Shown here: positions 28,422 to 37,279 of the stretch, piece by piece
How positions within the stretch are numbered: the first letter of the stretch is position 1
Layout: each line of letters opens with the position of its first letter
Assembly (NCBI GenBank): GCA_046293135.1
Contig: JBKBPR010000003.1
Span: 1-64,000, forward strand
Direction: 5' to 3'
Source: UBA2638 sp046293135
Lineage (GTDB): Bacteria; Pseudomonadota; Alphaproteobacteria; Micavibrionales; Micavibrionaceae
Length of the DNA: 64,000 bases
Made by a program: the position numbers and the translations under genes
The notes under the pieces: generated by a model
Seen by the model: the letters and a program-made list of their open reading frames with translations, nothing else
What the model was told of the DNA's origin: nothing
The model's database searches: none

Positions 28422-30122
28422 TTATTGCTCCTCGTTGTTGCTTCTTCCCAAAATTTTGCTCACGGCGCGTTCGGCGGCATCATCGAACGGGGTGAGGACT
28501 TTCGTTGCGCCGCTTGCGGTGAATTTCTCTATATCATCGGGACTATGCACCGCAATCGCGACACCGCCCTGATATTTGTTTTCTTTCAGAGCCTGAAGGA
28601 TGATCAAACGAGGATCTTCGTGGCTCAGGCCGAAATTGCTCTGCGGCAGGGCGGAAATAACCCATTCAGCCTTTTTCAGTGGTAAGCTCTGGAAAAACTC
28701 AGGATCACAGGCATCGCCATAAATCGCATCACCGCGCTTTTTGCGCCACTCGCGAATGGCCTCAGGGTTAAAATCTACGGCGAGAACCTTTTTACCGCGC
28801 GCAACAAATCCGTCAGCCATTGAGCGCCCATAACGGCCCAAACCGAACAGGATCACATCATAAGAGCGCTTTTGCTTGGAGGTGTCGAACTCTTGCTCTT
28901 TATGGGTTTCTTTCTTCTCGAAAATCCCCAAAAACGGCTCAAATAAGCGGTAAAGCGGGTGCGAATAGGTGATCATATAAACCGAAAGCGCAATGGTGAT
29001 TAGCCCGACCAACGTGGTCAGCCCCAGCATATCAGAATTGACATGCCCTAACGTCACCCCCATTGCCACGAAAATGAGTGAAAACTCGCTAATCTGCGCA
29101 ACCGTAAGGCCGGCCAGAAATCCCGTTCTTTTCCTATACCCCATCGTGCCCATGATAATCATGACAATCAGCGGGTTTCCGATCAGAACAAAAACCGAGA
29201 ATATCAGCGCCGGAATGAGCTGCTCGCCCATCAGGCCGAGGTCAAGCTGCGTACCGAGATTAACGAAAAAGAATAGCAGCAGGAAGTCGCGCAATGAGGA
29301 AAGGCGGGCAATTATCGCCTCACGGAACGGGGTTGAGGCAAGGGAAATGCCCGCAAGCAGGCCGCCCAGCTCCATACTTAAACCAACATAATCGCCGATC
29401 ACGGCCAGAAGCGCCGCCCATGCAATCACGAAAATCACCATCAACTCCGGCGATTTGCCGATATGGTTCATGAGCGGGTTGGCGATGTAGCGAATGAAGA
29501 ACATCACAAATCCGAGCAAAAGCACACCGAAGAAAAGCACCATAGCGATATTGATGAGCAACGAGTCTTCCTCGCCGATTTGCTGGCCGATGCCCATGGT
29601 TGAAAGCACCATCAGGGCGACAATCACGACAATATCCTGGACAATCAGAAACCCGATGGCGATTTTTCCATGCAGTGAGTCTTCCTCTTTTTTGTCGGAA
29701 AGAAGCTTGACGATAATAATCGTACTGGAAAAGGTAAGGGCTACGGCGATATAGAGCGAGCTGATGAAATCCAGCCCCAATGCAAGTCCGATTAAAAAGC
29801 CAATGGCGGAGGTGAAAAACACCTGCCCTAGGCCTGTGGCCAGCGACACAATCCCAAGCGTTCGGATAAGCTTTAAATCAAGCTTTAGACCGACCAGAAA
29901 CAATAGGATCGTAATCCCCAGCTTGGCGAGGAGTTCGATATTTTCATGCGACTGGACGATGGAAAAGGCTGAAGGCCCCGCCAGCACGCCGACAGCGATA
30001 AAGCTCACGACAATAGGCTGTTTCAGGAATGTGCCGATAATCGCGCACAAGCCCGCAACCGTCAAAAGCGCGGTAAACTCATAAAAACTGGTGCTGTGAA
30101 TGACGGTGTTGAGGTCTATCAT
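28422..30122 (-). CDS. KefB/YbaL-type cation:proton antiporter with RCK (TrkA-N) domain
   Basis: A 566-residue CPA2 antiporter. Around 12 membrane helices fill residues 15-395, including FLVGLKLDLKLI, AVALTFSSTIIIVKLLSDK and GGLLAGISLA, the conserved exchange core. A cytosolic Rossmann RCK domain begins at ~420 (VILFGLGRYGRSMADGF) and binds NAD(H) or nucleotide. A glutathione-gated potassium efflux role like Kef is possible, but no KefF/KefG ancillary gene is next to it. It converges on rimK with a 47-bp gap and diverges from hemH. Confidence 0.9.
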   Translation of the reverse strand: MIDLNTVIHSTSFYEFTALLTVAGLCAIIGTFLKQPIVVSFIAVGVLAGPSAFSIVQSHENIELLAKLGITILLFLVGLKLDLKLIRTLGIVSLATGLGQVFFTSAIGFLIGLALGLDFISSLYIAVALTFSSTIIIVKLLSDKKEEDSLHGKIAIGFLIVQDIVVIVALMVLSTMGIGQQIGEEDSLLINIAMVLFFGVLLLGFVMFFIRYIANPLMNHIGKSPELMVIFVIAWAALLAVIGDYVGLSMELGGLLAGISLASTPFREAIIARLSSLRDFLLLFFFVNLGTQLDLGLMGEQLIPALIFSVFVLIGNPLIVMIIMGTMGYRKRTGFLAGLTVAQISEFSLIFVAMGVTLGHVNSDMLGLTTLVGLITIALSVYMITYSHPLYRLFEPFLGIFEKKETHKEQEFDTSKQKRSYDVILFGLGRYGRSMADGFVARGKKVLAVDFNPEAIREWRKKRGDAIYGDACDPEFFQSLPLKKAEWVISALPQSNFGLSHEDPRLIILQALKENKYQGGVAIAVHSPDDIEKFTASGATKVLTPFDDAAERAVSKILGRSNNEEQ

Positions 30123-30281
30123 ATAAGAAGAGTCTCTGGGGAGCTTGGGAGTTAGAGTTCACAACGATTATGCGGCAGCGCAAAAGATTTGTCCAGAACC
30201 GCTCTTCACTTTAATCGAAATAGGCTATATTGAAAGACGGTGAAAAATCTAAATTACAATCAGTGACTTAAAGGAAATTTT

Positions 30282-31310
30282 ATGACCGATAGCCTGCCCG
30301 TTGACCACCCCGCTGTCAAAAAGCCGAAAATAGGCGTGTTATTGCTCAATCTGGGAACGCCTGATGCGACAGATTACTGGTCGATGCGCCGCTATCTGAG
30401 CGAGTTTTTGAGCGACAAACGGGTGATTGATTACCCCGCATGGTTTTGGCAACCTTTGTTGCAGGGGATTATTTTATCGGTGCGCCCTTCCAAAAGCGGC
30501 GCAGCCTATCGTAAAATCTGGAATATGGAGCGCAATGAAAGCCCGCTCAAAACCTATACCCGCGCGCAATGTGAAAAAATCGAAGCCTTGATGCGGGCGG
30601 ATTATCCGGAGCTGGAGTTTTGCTGGGGAATGCGCTACGGCAACCCGTCGATCAAGGCAGGGATTGAAGCACTTATCGAGCGCGGCTGCACCAAAATCCT
30701 GTTCTTTGCGCTCTATCCGCAATACAGCGCCTGCACGACCGCCACCGCCTATGATAAGGCCTTTGAGGTGTTGGGAACGCTCAATCGCCAACCCGCCAGC
30801 CGCACAGCCGATGCATGGCACGATGACCCCGCCTATATCGAGATTTTGGCGCAGTCAGTTCGCGATACCCTAAGCACTGCGCCCTCACAGCCCGATCATA
30901 TCGTGACCTCGTTTCACGGCTTGCCGAAGCGCTATCTGATGAACGGCGATCCGTATCACTGTTATTGCGCCAAAACTTCACGCTTGCTCAGGGAGGCGCT
31001 CGGCTGGCCGCAAGAGCGCTGGACGACCACATTTCAATCGCGCTTTGGCCCTGAGGAATGGCTACAGCCCTACACTGATGAAACCGTCATGGATCTGGCG
31101 AAAAAGGGCGTGAAGCATCTGGCGATTATTTCCCCCGCCTTTGTGTCGGAATGCGTCGAAACGCTGGAGGAGGTCGATCTGGAGCTACGCGAGGAGTTTT
31201 TGGACAATGGCGGGGAACGCTTCACGTATATCCCGTGTCTGAATGACAGCGCGCCGCATATCAACTTTCTCGCAGAGCGCATTAAGCGTGAATTGCAGGG
31301 GTGGCTCTGA
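30282..31310 (+). CDS. hemH: Ferrochelatase
   Basis: A 342-residue enzyme inserting Fe2+ into protoporphyrin IX, the last step of heme synthesis, at the inner membrane. It has the N-terminal GVLLLNLGTPD, the active-site TSFHGLPKRYLMNGDPY with the catalytic His, FQSRFGPEEWLQPYTDE and ISPAFVSECVETLEE with the late catalytic Glu/His region. Length is normal. A moderate GGA box precedes the ATG. It is convergent with the prepilin genes with only 8 bp between. Confidence 0.96.
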   Translation: MTDSLPVDHPAVKKPKIGVLLLNLGTPDATDYWSMRRYLSEFLSDKRVIDYPAWFWQPLLQGIILSVRPSKSGAAYRKIWNMERNESPLKTYTRAQCEKIEALMRADYPELEFCWGMRYGNPSIKAGIEALIERGCTKILFFALYPQYSACTTATAYDKAFEVLGTLNRQPASRTADAWHDDPAYIEILAQSVRDTLSTAPSQPDHIVTSFHGLPKRYLMNGDPYHCYCAKTSRLLREALGWPQERWTTTFQSRFGPEEWLQPYTDETVMDLAKKGVKHLAIISPAFVSECVETLEEVDLELREEFLDNGGERFTYIPCLNDSAPHINFLAERIKRELQGWL

Positions 31311-31318
31311 TAGAACGA

Positions 31319-32620
31319 TTATAAAGTTTCACAAATGGGTGTGATTGTGCTCGGCACGAGTGGGTCGTCTGAGCGGTTTAAGATGATTCCTCTAGCATAA
31401 GTTTGGTTTCCTGAACCATCCAAGCCGCAACTAAAACTCAAATCGGTACCAGCCGTAAAAATATTTACGCACTCAAGACGATTGCGTTGAATACCAATAG
31501 CGATTTGACCAGGTGGACAACTATTGCCAGCCCCACCCAATAGATCAGGGTCTAAGCACTCGGGATTATCCCCCGGGATTGGCCGCGACGGGTCACAGTA
31601 TCCGCCAGTTGTACGAGATTCTCCCGCAACAATTAAAGGTCCGGCGACATCTAGAGAAACGGTTGGGGCGTTTGTACCGACACCGACATTTCCTGGATTT
31701 GTATTATATAAGTATGTAATTCCCATTGGAGATGACGCTGAGCGTAACCATAAATTATAAGAAATACGATTTTTGAATAATACAATATCATCAAAAAAGT
31801 TATCATCATCTGCTTTTGATATAAGTGCGCTAATAAAAACGCCATCTACCCTCGAACAGTTTGAGAACTCTGCCGTGAAGCCAGCAACGGTGCCCGGAGG
31901 GTTGTAACCTGGTGGAATAGGCGTGCTTAAGGCAGAAGCATCGCATTCAGAAAATAGTGCACCCTCTCGAGTATAAGCCCCTCTTCGATTTTCGCCATGA
32001 GAAATGAGGGTGTAGTGAGCTGAAGAATCTGGGGTTGCGACATGAACACCATTCTCATCACGTATTGTAATGGCTCCAAAATCAGTATTGACAGGGTTTA
32101 GATATGTATAAGTAGAGCTCGTCATAAGCCCTGTTACGGCATAGGTGAATTGCATATCAAATCCGTCGAACCCACTTACTTCTGAATATTCACCAAATAC
32201 TGATGCTTGTTCAAGGGTTCGAAAAGGGGCGCTTCCAATAACAATCCATTCGTTATTACCGTCACCTGTAACATCACGCGTTTCAATATTTGTGCATACA
32301 ATATTGCTGTTAACGCCGGGAGCAAGCTCAGGGACAGCGGGGCATTGATCGCAAGGGAATACAGATACCCCATACATTGGGTGATTAGAAGGAAGAGTAG
32401 GGTCAGCAGGGCATGGATAACGGCCGTTTAACCCTATAAAAGCTGATAGGGCGTTTTCGGTTTCTATCATATTTGAAATAGTTTTGTCGTTACTGGCAGT
32501 GTTCTGATAGCTATTATAAACCGAAAGTATAACCGTAAAGATTAGCCCCGAAACTAATAAGACCAAAGCAATCTCAATAGTTGTAAATCCCTTACTAGCG
32601 TTTTTATTTTTATATGACAT
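31319..32620 (-). CDS. Giant prepilin-like protein 1 with tail-fibre-like segment
   Basis: A 433-residue protein with a class III signal: basic start, SKG cut before FTTIE (Glu+5), then a hydrophobic helix. This is the type IV pilin/pseudopilin processing signal. After the helix it shares with its two neighbours a RYPCPA segment, IGSAPFRT, TYAVT, a HYTLISHGENRRGAY block and a C-terminal region. NVGVGTNAPTVSLDVAG (~310-330) is the motif placed before the head of phage tail fibres and trimeric adhesins. Cys pairs follow to the end. It is far longer than a pilin (~150 residues), so it probably acts as a minor or tip adhesin. Last of the three-gene run. Confidence 0.75.
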   Translation of the reverse strand: MSYKNKNASKGFTTIEIALVLLVSGLIFTVILSVYNSYQNTASNDKTISNMIETENALSAFIGLNGRYPCPADPTLPSNHPMYGVSVFPCDQCPAVPELAPGVNSNIVCTNIETRDVTGDGNNEWIVIGSAPFRTLEQASVFGEYSEVSGFDGFDMQFTYAVTGLMTSSTYTYLNPVNTDFGAITIRDENGVHVATPDSSAHYTLISHGENRRGAYTREGALFSECDASALSTPIPPGYNPPGTVAGFTAEFSNCSRVDGVFISALISKADDDNFFDDIVLFKNRISYNLWLRSASSPMGITYLYNTNPGNVGVGTNAPTVSLDVAGPLIVAGESRTTGGYCDPSRPIPGDNPECLDPDLLGGAGNSCPPGQIAIGIQRNRLECVNIFTAGTDLSFSCGLDGSGNQTYARGIILNRSDDPLVPSTITPICETL

Positions 32621-32644
32621 TAGTTTTCAATCGCCTCTTTAGCT

Positions 32645-35212
32645 TTATGGCTGACATGAACAAGCGTTCCAAATGTTAAACCCGGTGCCGGTCGGCTCAG
32701 AGCAACGTCTATCAGTATAAGTGGTGCTACAGTTACAAACAGCATTTCTGGCATTCGGTGCTGTATTTGTTGCACTGTTAGGAATATCTGGAATTCCGGT
32801 TGCGGTCCAGCGACATGGTATACAGCCACTGGTATCCACAACTCCCGTTTCCTCAAAGTTACCAGTTGTACAATTTAGCCTGGTTTCCCTTATAACTGAG
32901 CCTGTGAAGTTTGAAGGACAGCTTGATGTGATAGAAGATGTGGCGGTAGAATCGCATATGCAAGCCTGTTCTCTCGTTTCCGGAACCCAGTATCCCGCTT
33001 GAGCGGCGCTAGTGACCGGCCCTCCTGGCCCTGTTGGACAGAACCAAGTGTTATGTGTTGCTCTGCGCACATTTGTGTAGACTGCACCATTGAAATTCCA
33101 GGAATTGTTAAAACCTGTCCCGCAGCGCACTGGATGTGGGTCAGGGATTTGAGGAGAGCGGTTGGGGCATCTGCACTGTGACGTATCAATTGAGTGACAT
33201 GTTGTCGCTCCGTCCGGACAAGTTCTGTCACAGGTCTGTAAGACATTCCCTTGAACTCTATCAGAGGAGACACCAAAATGACTGGCGCATGTTCTTAAAA
33301 CAAATACGTCACCAATTGATTCAGAGCATCCACCGCTACAAATATCATTTTCTGACGTCCATATATTGACCCATCTGGAAGAGCTTGTATGCGTTTGTGG
33401 ACAAGAATGTCTTTCAACTCTCAGGCGTTGACCTGAGAATGATCCTGAGCAGTTAATGTTAACAACGCGGTAGTCTTCTCTGCACCAGCAATCGTGATGG
33501 GCATTGTTATTGTTTGGATCGACAGCCATTGGTGATGCCGGATTGAAATTTACGTGCGATGGATGCGATGTCCCTGAGGGGTAGTTAGTGCCAGCACCGA
33601 TCGCGGGCCAAGCGGCACCCGCCCCCGTATTTGTTGCGGGACCTCTTTCCCTTTGAAATCGTGGGCTAAATGTTCCAGCATTACATTCGTACACTTCTCT
33701 AATTAGTTGGCACGGTGACGAGGTTCGAGTTTGATTGTTTAATGTTGTAATATATTCTACAAGGTTCGCACGTGATGTAACGAAATCTCCCGGCACCATA
33801 AGGCTGTTTGCGTAAGCTGCACTAAATGTTTCTCCCGGAGCGAATTGATGGCACTCACCTGAAAAGACAGGACTCAGGCCGCCGTGATTTGTGCTATTTA
33901 AAACTTGGTTGTCGCCGCACATTGTAACCACTGACTCTGCAGTGCACCCTGGTTCAGGAGCAGTGCTACAGACAATTCTTTGGCCATTAATGCCGCTGAT
34001 GAACTGTCCCGCAGGGCAAGCAAATGTTAGTGTATCACTGCAAACAGGCCTGCTGTCTCTGATACCTATCATAACACCTTGTGGGCAAATAAGCCCACCT
34101 GGGTTTGCTACACTCGCATTTGCTATCGTGGTGTCGCCATACCATGCTCCAGCAAAAGGGTCGTTGGGAGTGATTGGGCCAGGGAGAGGATCGCCTGCTT
34201 CACCTCCAATTAGAATAGGGTTGAAGCAATTTCCAGCGCTATTGCATAGATTTCCTGTGACGACGGCGCCTGTGTTCGGGTCTATAACGCCGGATGCGTC
34301 AACACTCTCCTGAACTGTCAAGGTGCCGTCACCGTCAGTTGAAATATTTCGTAGATCAAGTGTTCCCGTATCAACAGTGCCTAATGCTGTATTGATAAGA
34401 TTCGACTCTCCATATATGACGGAATCAGCTCTTCTTAGGTGGATATTTGTTGTGTTTCCAGCTTGATATTGCCATGGAGATAGGCCAACGCTTGATGAAT
34501 AACTAACCCTGTCATCAGAATCTACGGAAAGGCCCGAAACTCTGAAGATTGAATTGGGAGACACTAGATAATCACAATTTGCTTGATCATTTATAGGTGC
34601 TTGGGAGCACATACCGATTTGGACTCCGTTAGCGCTTATAGCTCCTGCGTTTTGTTCTCCGTGAGTAATGACGGCAAAATGTGCAGAATTTTCTGGCGTT
34701 ATTACGCTTTCGTCATTTTCATCAATAAGAGTAACACCTCCTAAAGCATCCTCATAGGTCGTGTCGTCCGTTAATATTTCGGTGACAGCGTATGTTAAGC
34801 GAGAGCCATAACCGTCGAAGGTAGAGCCTTCTGTGATATTTATTGTTCTGAAGGGAATACTTCCGATTTGGACATTTCGATTGGCCAGAGTAGTATTTTC
34901 AGATTCGGCAATAATTACACCAGCCCCACCACTACAGTCTTCGTAACCATATTCAATATCTCCTGGCACAGCATTTAAAGGAGCAGGGCAGGGATAGCGA
35001 CCGAAAAGTGATTTAAACCCAACTATTGCGTCAACTGAGCGTGAAAGAGATTTTTCTGTTTTTTCTATTTGCTTTTTTACCTGATGAAGGTGATATACTC
35101 CCAATATAGGAGCCGTAATCAAGCCGATTATCATAACGACTACGGCAATTTCGATTAGAGTAAACCCTTTTTCTAAGCGGGTTGTTTTTTTTAGGGCGTT
35201 GTTGCTGTGCAT
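32645..35212 (-). CDS. Giant prepilin-like protein 2 with Cys-rich C-terminal repeats
   Basis: About 855 residues. I take the ATG at 35212 (AGGAG at good spacing), not a further-upstream codon in the same frame. The prepilin signal is LEKG cut before FTLIE. The shared module (RYPCPAP, IGSIPFRT, YAVTEIL, HFAVITHGEQNAGA) is followed by a CNSAGNCFNPILIGG segment. The last ~290 residues are very rich in Cys with CxC pairs (CWC, CRC, CIC, CNC, CSC) and a repeated C-x3-F-x-G-x3-R-x2-R-x2-C unit. Extensive disulfide bonding in the periplasm or outside is expected. It overlaps the upstream prepilin gene by 22 bp. Function unknown; an adhesive tip is inferred. Confidence 0.75.
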   Translation of the reverse strand: MHSNNALKKTTRLEKGFTLIEIAVVVMIIGLITAPILGVYHLHQVKKQIEKTEKSLSRSVDAIVGFKSLFGRYPCPAPLNAVPGDIEYGYEDCSGGAGVIIAESENTTLANRNVQIGSIPFRTINITEGSTFDGYGSRLTYAVTEILTDDTTYEDALGGVTLIDENDESVITPENSAHFAVITHGEQNAGAISANGVQIGMCSQAPINDQANCDYLVSPNSIFRVSGLSVDSDDRVSYSSSVGLSPWQYQAGNTTNIHLRRADSVIYGESNLINTALGTVDTGTLDLRNISTDGDGTLTVQESVDASGVIDPNTGAVVTGNLCNSAGNCFNPILIGGEAGDPLPGPITPNDPFAGAWYGDTTIANASVANPGGLICPQGVMIGIRDSRPVCSDTLTFACPAGQFISGINGQRIVCSTAPEPGCTAESVVTMCGDNQVLNSTNHGGLSPVFSGECHQFAPGETFSAAYANSLMVPGDFVTSRANLVEYITTLNNQTRTSSPCQLIREVYECNAGTFSPRFQRERGPATNTGAGAAWPAIGAGTNYPSGTSHPSHVNFNPASPMAVDPNNNNAHHDCWCREDYRVVNINCSGSFSGQRLRVERHSCPQTHTSSSRWVNIWTSENDICSGGCSESIGDVFVLRTCASHFGVSSDRVQGNVLQTCDRTCPDGATTCHSIDTSQCRCPNRSPQIPDPHPVRCGTGFNNSWNFNGAVYTNVRRATHNTWFCPTGPGGPVTSAAQAGYWVPETREQACICDSTATSSITSSCPSNFTGSVIRETRLNCTTGNFEETGVVDTSGCIPCRWTATGIPDIPNSATNTAPNARNAVCNCSTTYTDRRCSEPTGTGFNIWNACSCQP

Positions 35213-36546
35213 ATTGGATCTCCTGATGCGTCTATGCCTGAAACGAGTTGTCCCGCTCCACATGTTCTATTAAGTATGGTTGGAAGTCCTGAAGCAACTG
35301 GAGGAAAAACAAGTGCTCCCCTTCTGTTATTGGCAAAATCACGCTGATCTATAAGAGGCTGTAGCGCAGAATTCAGAGGAACAGCGCAAAAAACCCTCTG
35401 GTTTCCTATCTCTACAACAGGTTGCATAGCAGGTACACCGGGTAAACCGTCCAGACCAGTTCCTGCACAATGCATTGTGTCGTTACCCGCTGTACCTGCT
35501 ATAATAAATGGATCAAAGCATACTCCGCTTTCGTTACAAATTTGATCGGATTCAATGCGCTCAGCGGCGACGTCACCTCGCACGTGAAGCGTCGTGTCGG
35601 GACTGGGTTCTTGAACACCAATTCTGCTCGCGGCAGATATTACGACCTCAGGAGTAATTCTGTTTTGAGACCATATTTGTACCGGCACGTTCAATTGTTC
35701 TATTGTTAAGTCGTCATAAAAAGCTTCCCCTTCTACAAATGTCCTTGAGCTTGCTTCAGGTGTAAATTCAGGGTTTATCTCAACCAAAAATGTATTCGAG
35801 AAGTTACAGTTTTGATCTTCGTGTGTGGGATTTACTGGATCGACGCATTCTCCTATGAGGGCGCCTTCAGCGGTATAACCGCCTATTCCGTTGGGGCCTG
35901 TTGATACAAGAACCATATCCATATTTGTGAAAATAGCTAAAGGGACTACAGTTAATGGCGTTACCGCTGGGTTAATCCCTTGAAGCTGAATGGCGCCGTT
36001 TCCAGTATCCTCATAAGTTGCAACTTCTGTTTGAAGAGCTGATACCGCATAAATTATTTTGTTGCTCCAAGCGTCAAGTGTGCGGCTTTGGTCAATTTTA
36101 AGTGCGTTAAATGGCACAGCGCCTATTAATACGGGGTCTCCCGGGGTGTCGGTAATGCATACTCCGTTGGTAGGTGGACCCTCTGAAGCGATATTGCTTG
36201 GGCAGACTAGATCTGCCGCGCAAGTGCTTACATCGTTAATGCATCCAGCAGGAAATGTAAATTCTTCTCCGTAACCGATATCATTGGGCCCTAAATTTAA
36301 GGGGGCAGGTTTCGGGTATCTATTGTTTGACACAACAAACATATTAACATTATCGCGCACATGGTTTAGATTTCCTCGCGAAACATTAAGCTGCTGTTGG
36401 GCATAATTAATATTATATATCATAATTAAAGGCGTAATGATTAAACCAAAAACCAACATGGCTAACGCAACCTCTAGGAGTGTTAGGCCTTTTTGGTTGT
36501 TGTTAAGCTTATTTTTTTCGTATGTTTCTTTTATTTTGGTTTTCAT
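35191..36546 (-). CDS. Giant prepilin-like protein 3
   Basis: A 451-residue protein, first of the three. The signal is NQKG cut before LTLLE (Glu+5), followed by a hydrophobic helix. It shares the NRYPKPAPLNLGPNDIGYG segment, IGAVPFNALK, YAVSALQ and GGYTAEGALIGEC with its neighbours. Near residue 315, RIGVQEPSPDTTLHVRGDV matches the tail-fibre-like motif of protein 1, then CNESGVCFDPFIIAG matches protein 2. It ends in a CGAGQLVSGIDASGDPIC Cys pair. No pilus assembly ATPase, platform or peptidase gene lies in the window, so it relies on machinery encoded elsewhere. Confidence 0.75.
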   Translation of the reverse strand: MKTKIKETYEKNKLNNNQKGLTLLEVALAMLVFGLIITPLIMIYNINYAQQQLNVSRGNLNHVRDNVNMFVVSNNRYPKPAPLNLGPNDIGYGEEFTFPAGCINDVSTCAADLVCPSNIASEGPPTNGVCITDTPGDPVLIGAVPFNALKIDQSRTLDAWSNKIIYAVSALQTEVATYEDTGNGAIQLQGINPAVTPLTVVPLAIFTNMDMVLVSTGPNGIGGYTAEGALIGECVDPVNPTHEDQNCNFSNTFLVEINPEFTPEASSRTFVEGEAFYDDLTIEQLNVPVQIWSQNRITPEVVISAASRIGVQEPSPDTTLHVRGDVAAERIESDQICNESGVCFDPFIIAGTAGNDTMHCAGTGLDGLPGVPAMQPVVEIGNQRVFCAVPLNSALQPLIDQRDFANNRRGALVFPPVASGLPTILNRTCGAGQLVSGIDASGDPICTATTP

Positions 36547-36695
36547 TTCAAAACTTATTTAGTTGAAGTCACGTTTCGCGTACTTAGCTAAAAACACAGA
36601 TATTTTTATTAAAATTTTACCAATTTAATTTTAGCATTGAAATGTTTAAATATCAGTAAAAGTTAAAGGGGCCGGTATGAAAACTTGTGGTTTTT

Positions 36696-37103
36696 CTAAA
36701 CAAACGCAATGTCAATGAAATCACGGGTTTCGCTCTCTAAAAGCTTCTTATTGGTCTGGTTGAGACGATTTGTGAGCATTTTCACAAGAGCGCTGAGAAC
36801 GGGGTCACAGGATTTCATCATGTCTTTGAGGGATTGTGGGGTGATCACCAATAATTCGGTTTCTTCGAGAGCGTCAACATTTGCGCCGTATTCGCCACCG
36901 TCAAAGATAGCGGTTTCGCCAAAAATCTCGCCTTCTGCCAAAGTTGCCAGATCGACGACTTTTTCATTGTTTTTTAAGTAAACCCGCACCTTTCCGGAAA
37001 GGATCATATAGGCTTTGTCGGCAGTTTCACCCTTTTTCAGAATGCGCTCCCCAGCGAAATATACGATATTTTCAGATGTATTGGTCAATGGATTTAATGA
37101 CAT
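36696..37103 (-). CDS. Single-domain cyclic-nucleotide-binding-fold protein
   Basis: A 135-residue cNMP-binding beta-roll without a DNA-binding or effector domain. The fold is clear: FAGERILKKGETADKAYMILSGKVRVYL and then GEIFGETAIFDGG (residues ~58-70), the phosphate-binding cassette. The Arg that normally contacts the cyclic phosphate (R-[ST]-A) is replaced by EYGA, so nucleotide binding is doubtful. It ends in a short helical tail. It lies 149 bp upstream of the prepilin genes in the same direction, so it could be co-expressed with them. Confidence 0.85.
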   Translation of the reverse strand: MSLNPLTNTSENIVYFAGERILKKGETADKAYMILSGKVRVYLKNNEKVVDLATLAEGEIFGETAIFDGGEYGANVDALEETELLVITPQSLKDMMKSCDPVLSALVKMLTNRLNQTNKKLLESETRDFIDIAFV

Positions 37104-37279
37104 TTGGTTTTTCTATAAAACTTCTATTATTATGCCTATAAGAATAGAGGAAAATTATAAATTTAAAATTAAGTTTTTGACAGGAAATATTTTTCCTTTG
37201 CAAGACATGTTAAATACATATATCCACGAATAGTAAGGTCCAGGCCAAACTTAAAACAAACACAGCTCGGTATCGTTTT

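Noticed and set aside
31319..36546. A shufflon (recombinase-switched pilin ends)
   Set aside because: No inverted repeated crossover sites and no recombinase gene were seen; the variants are full separate genes.
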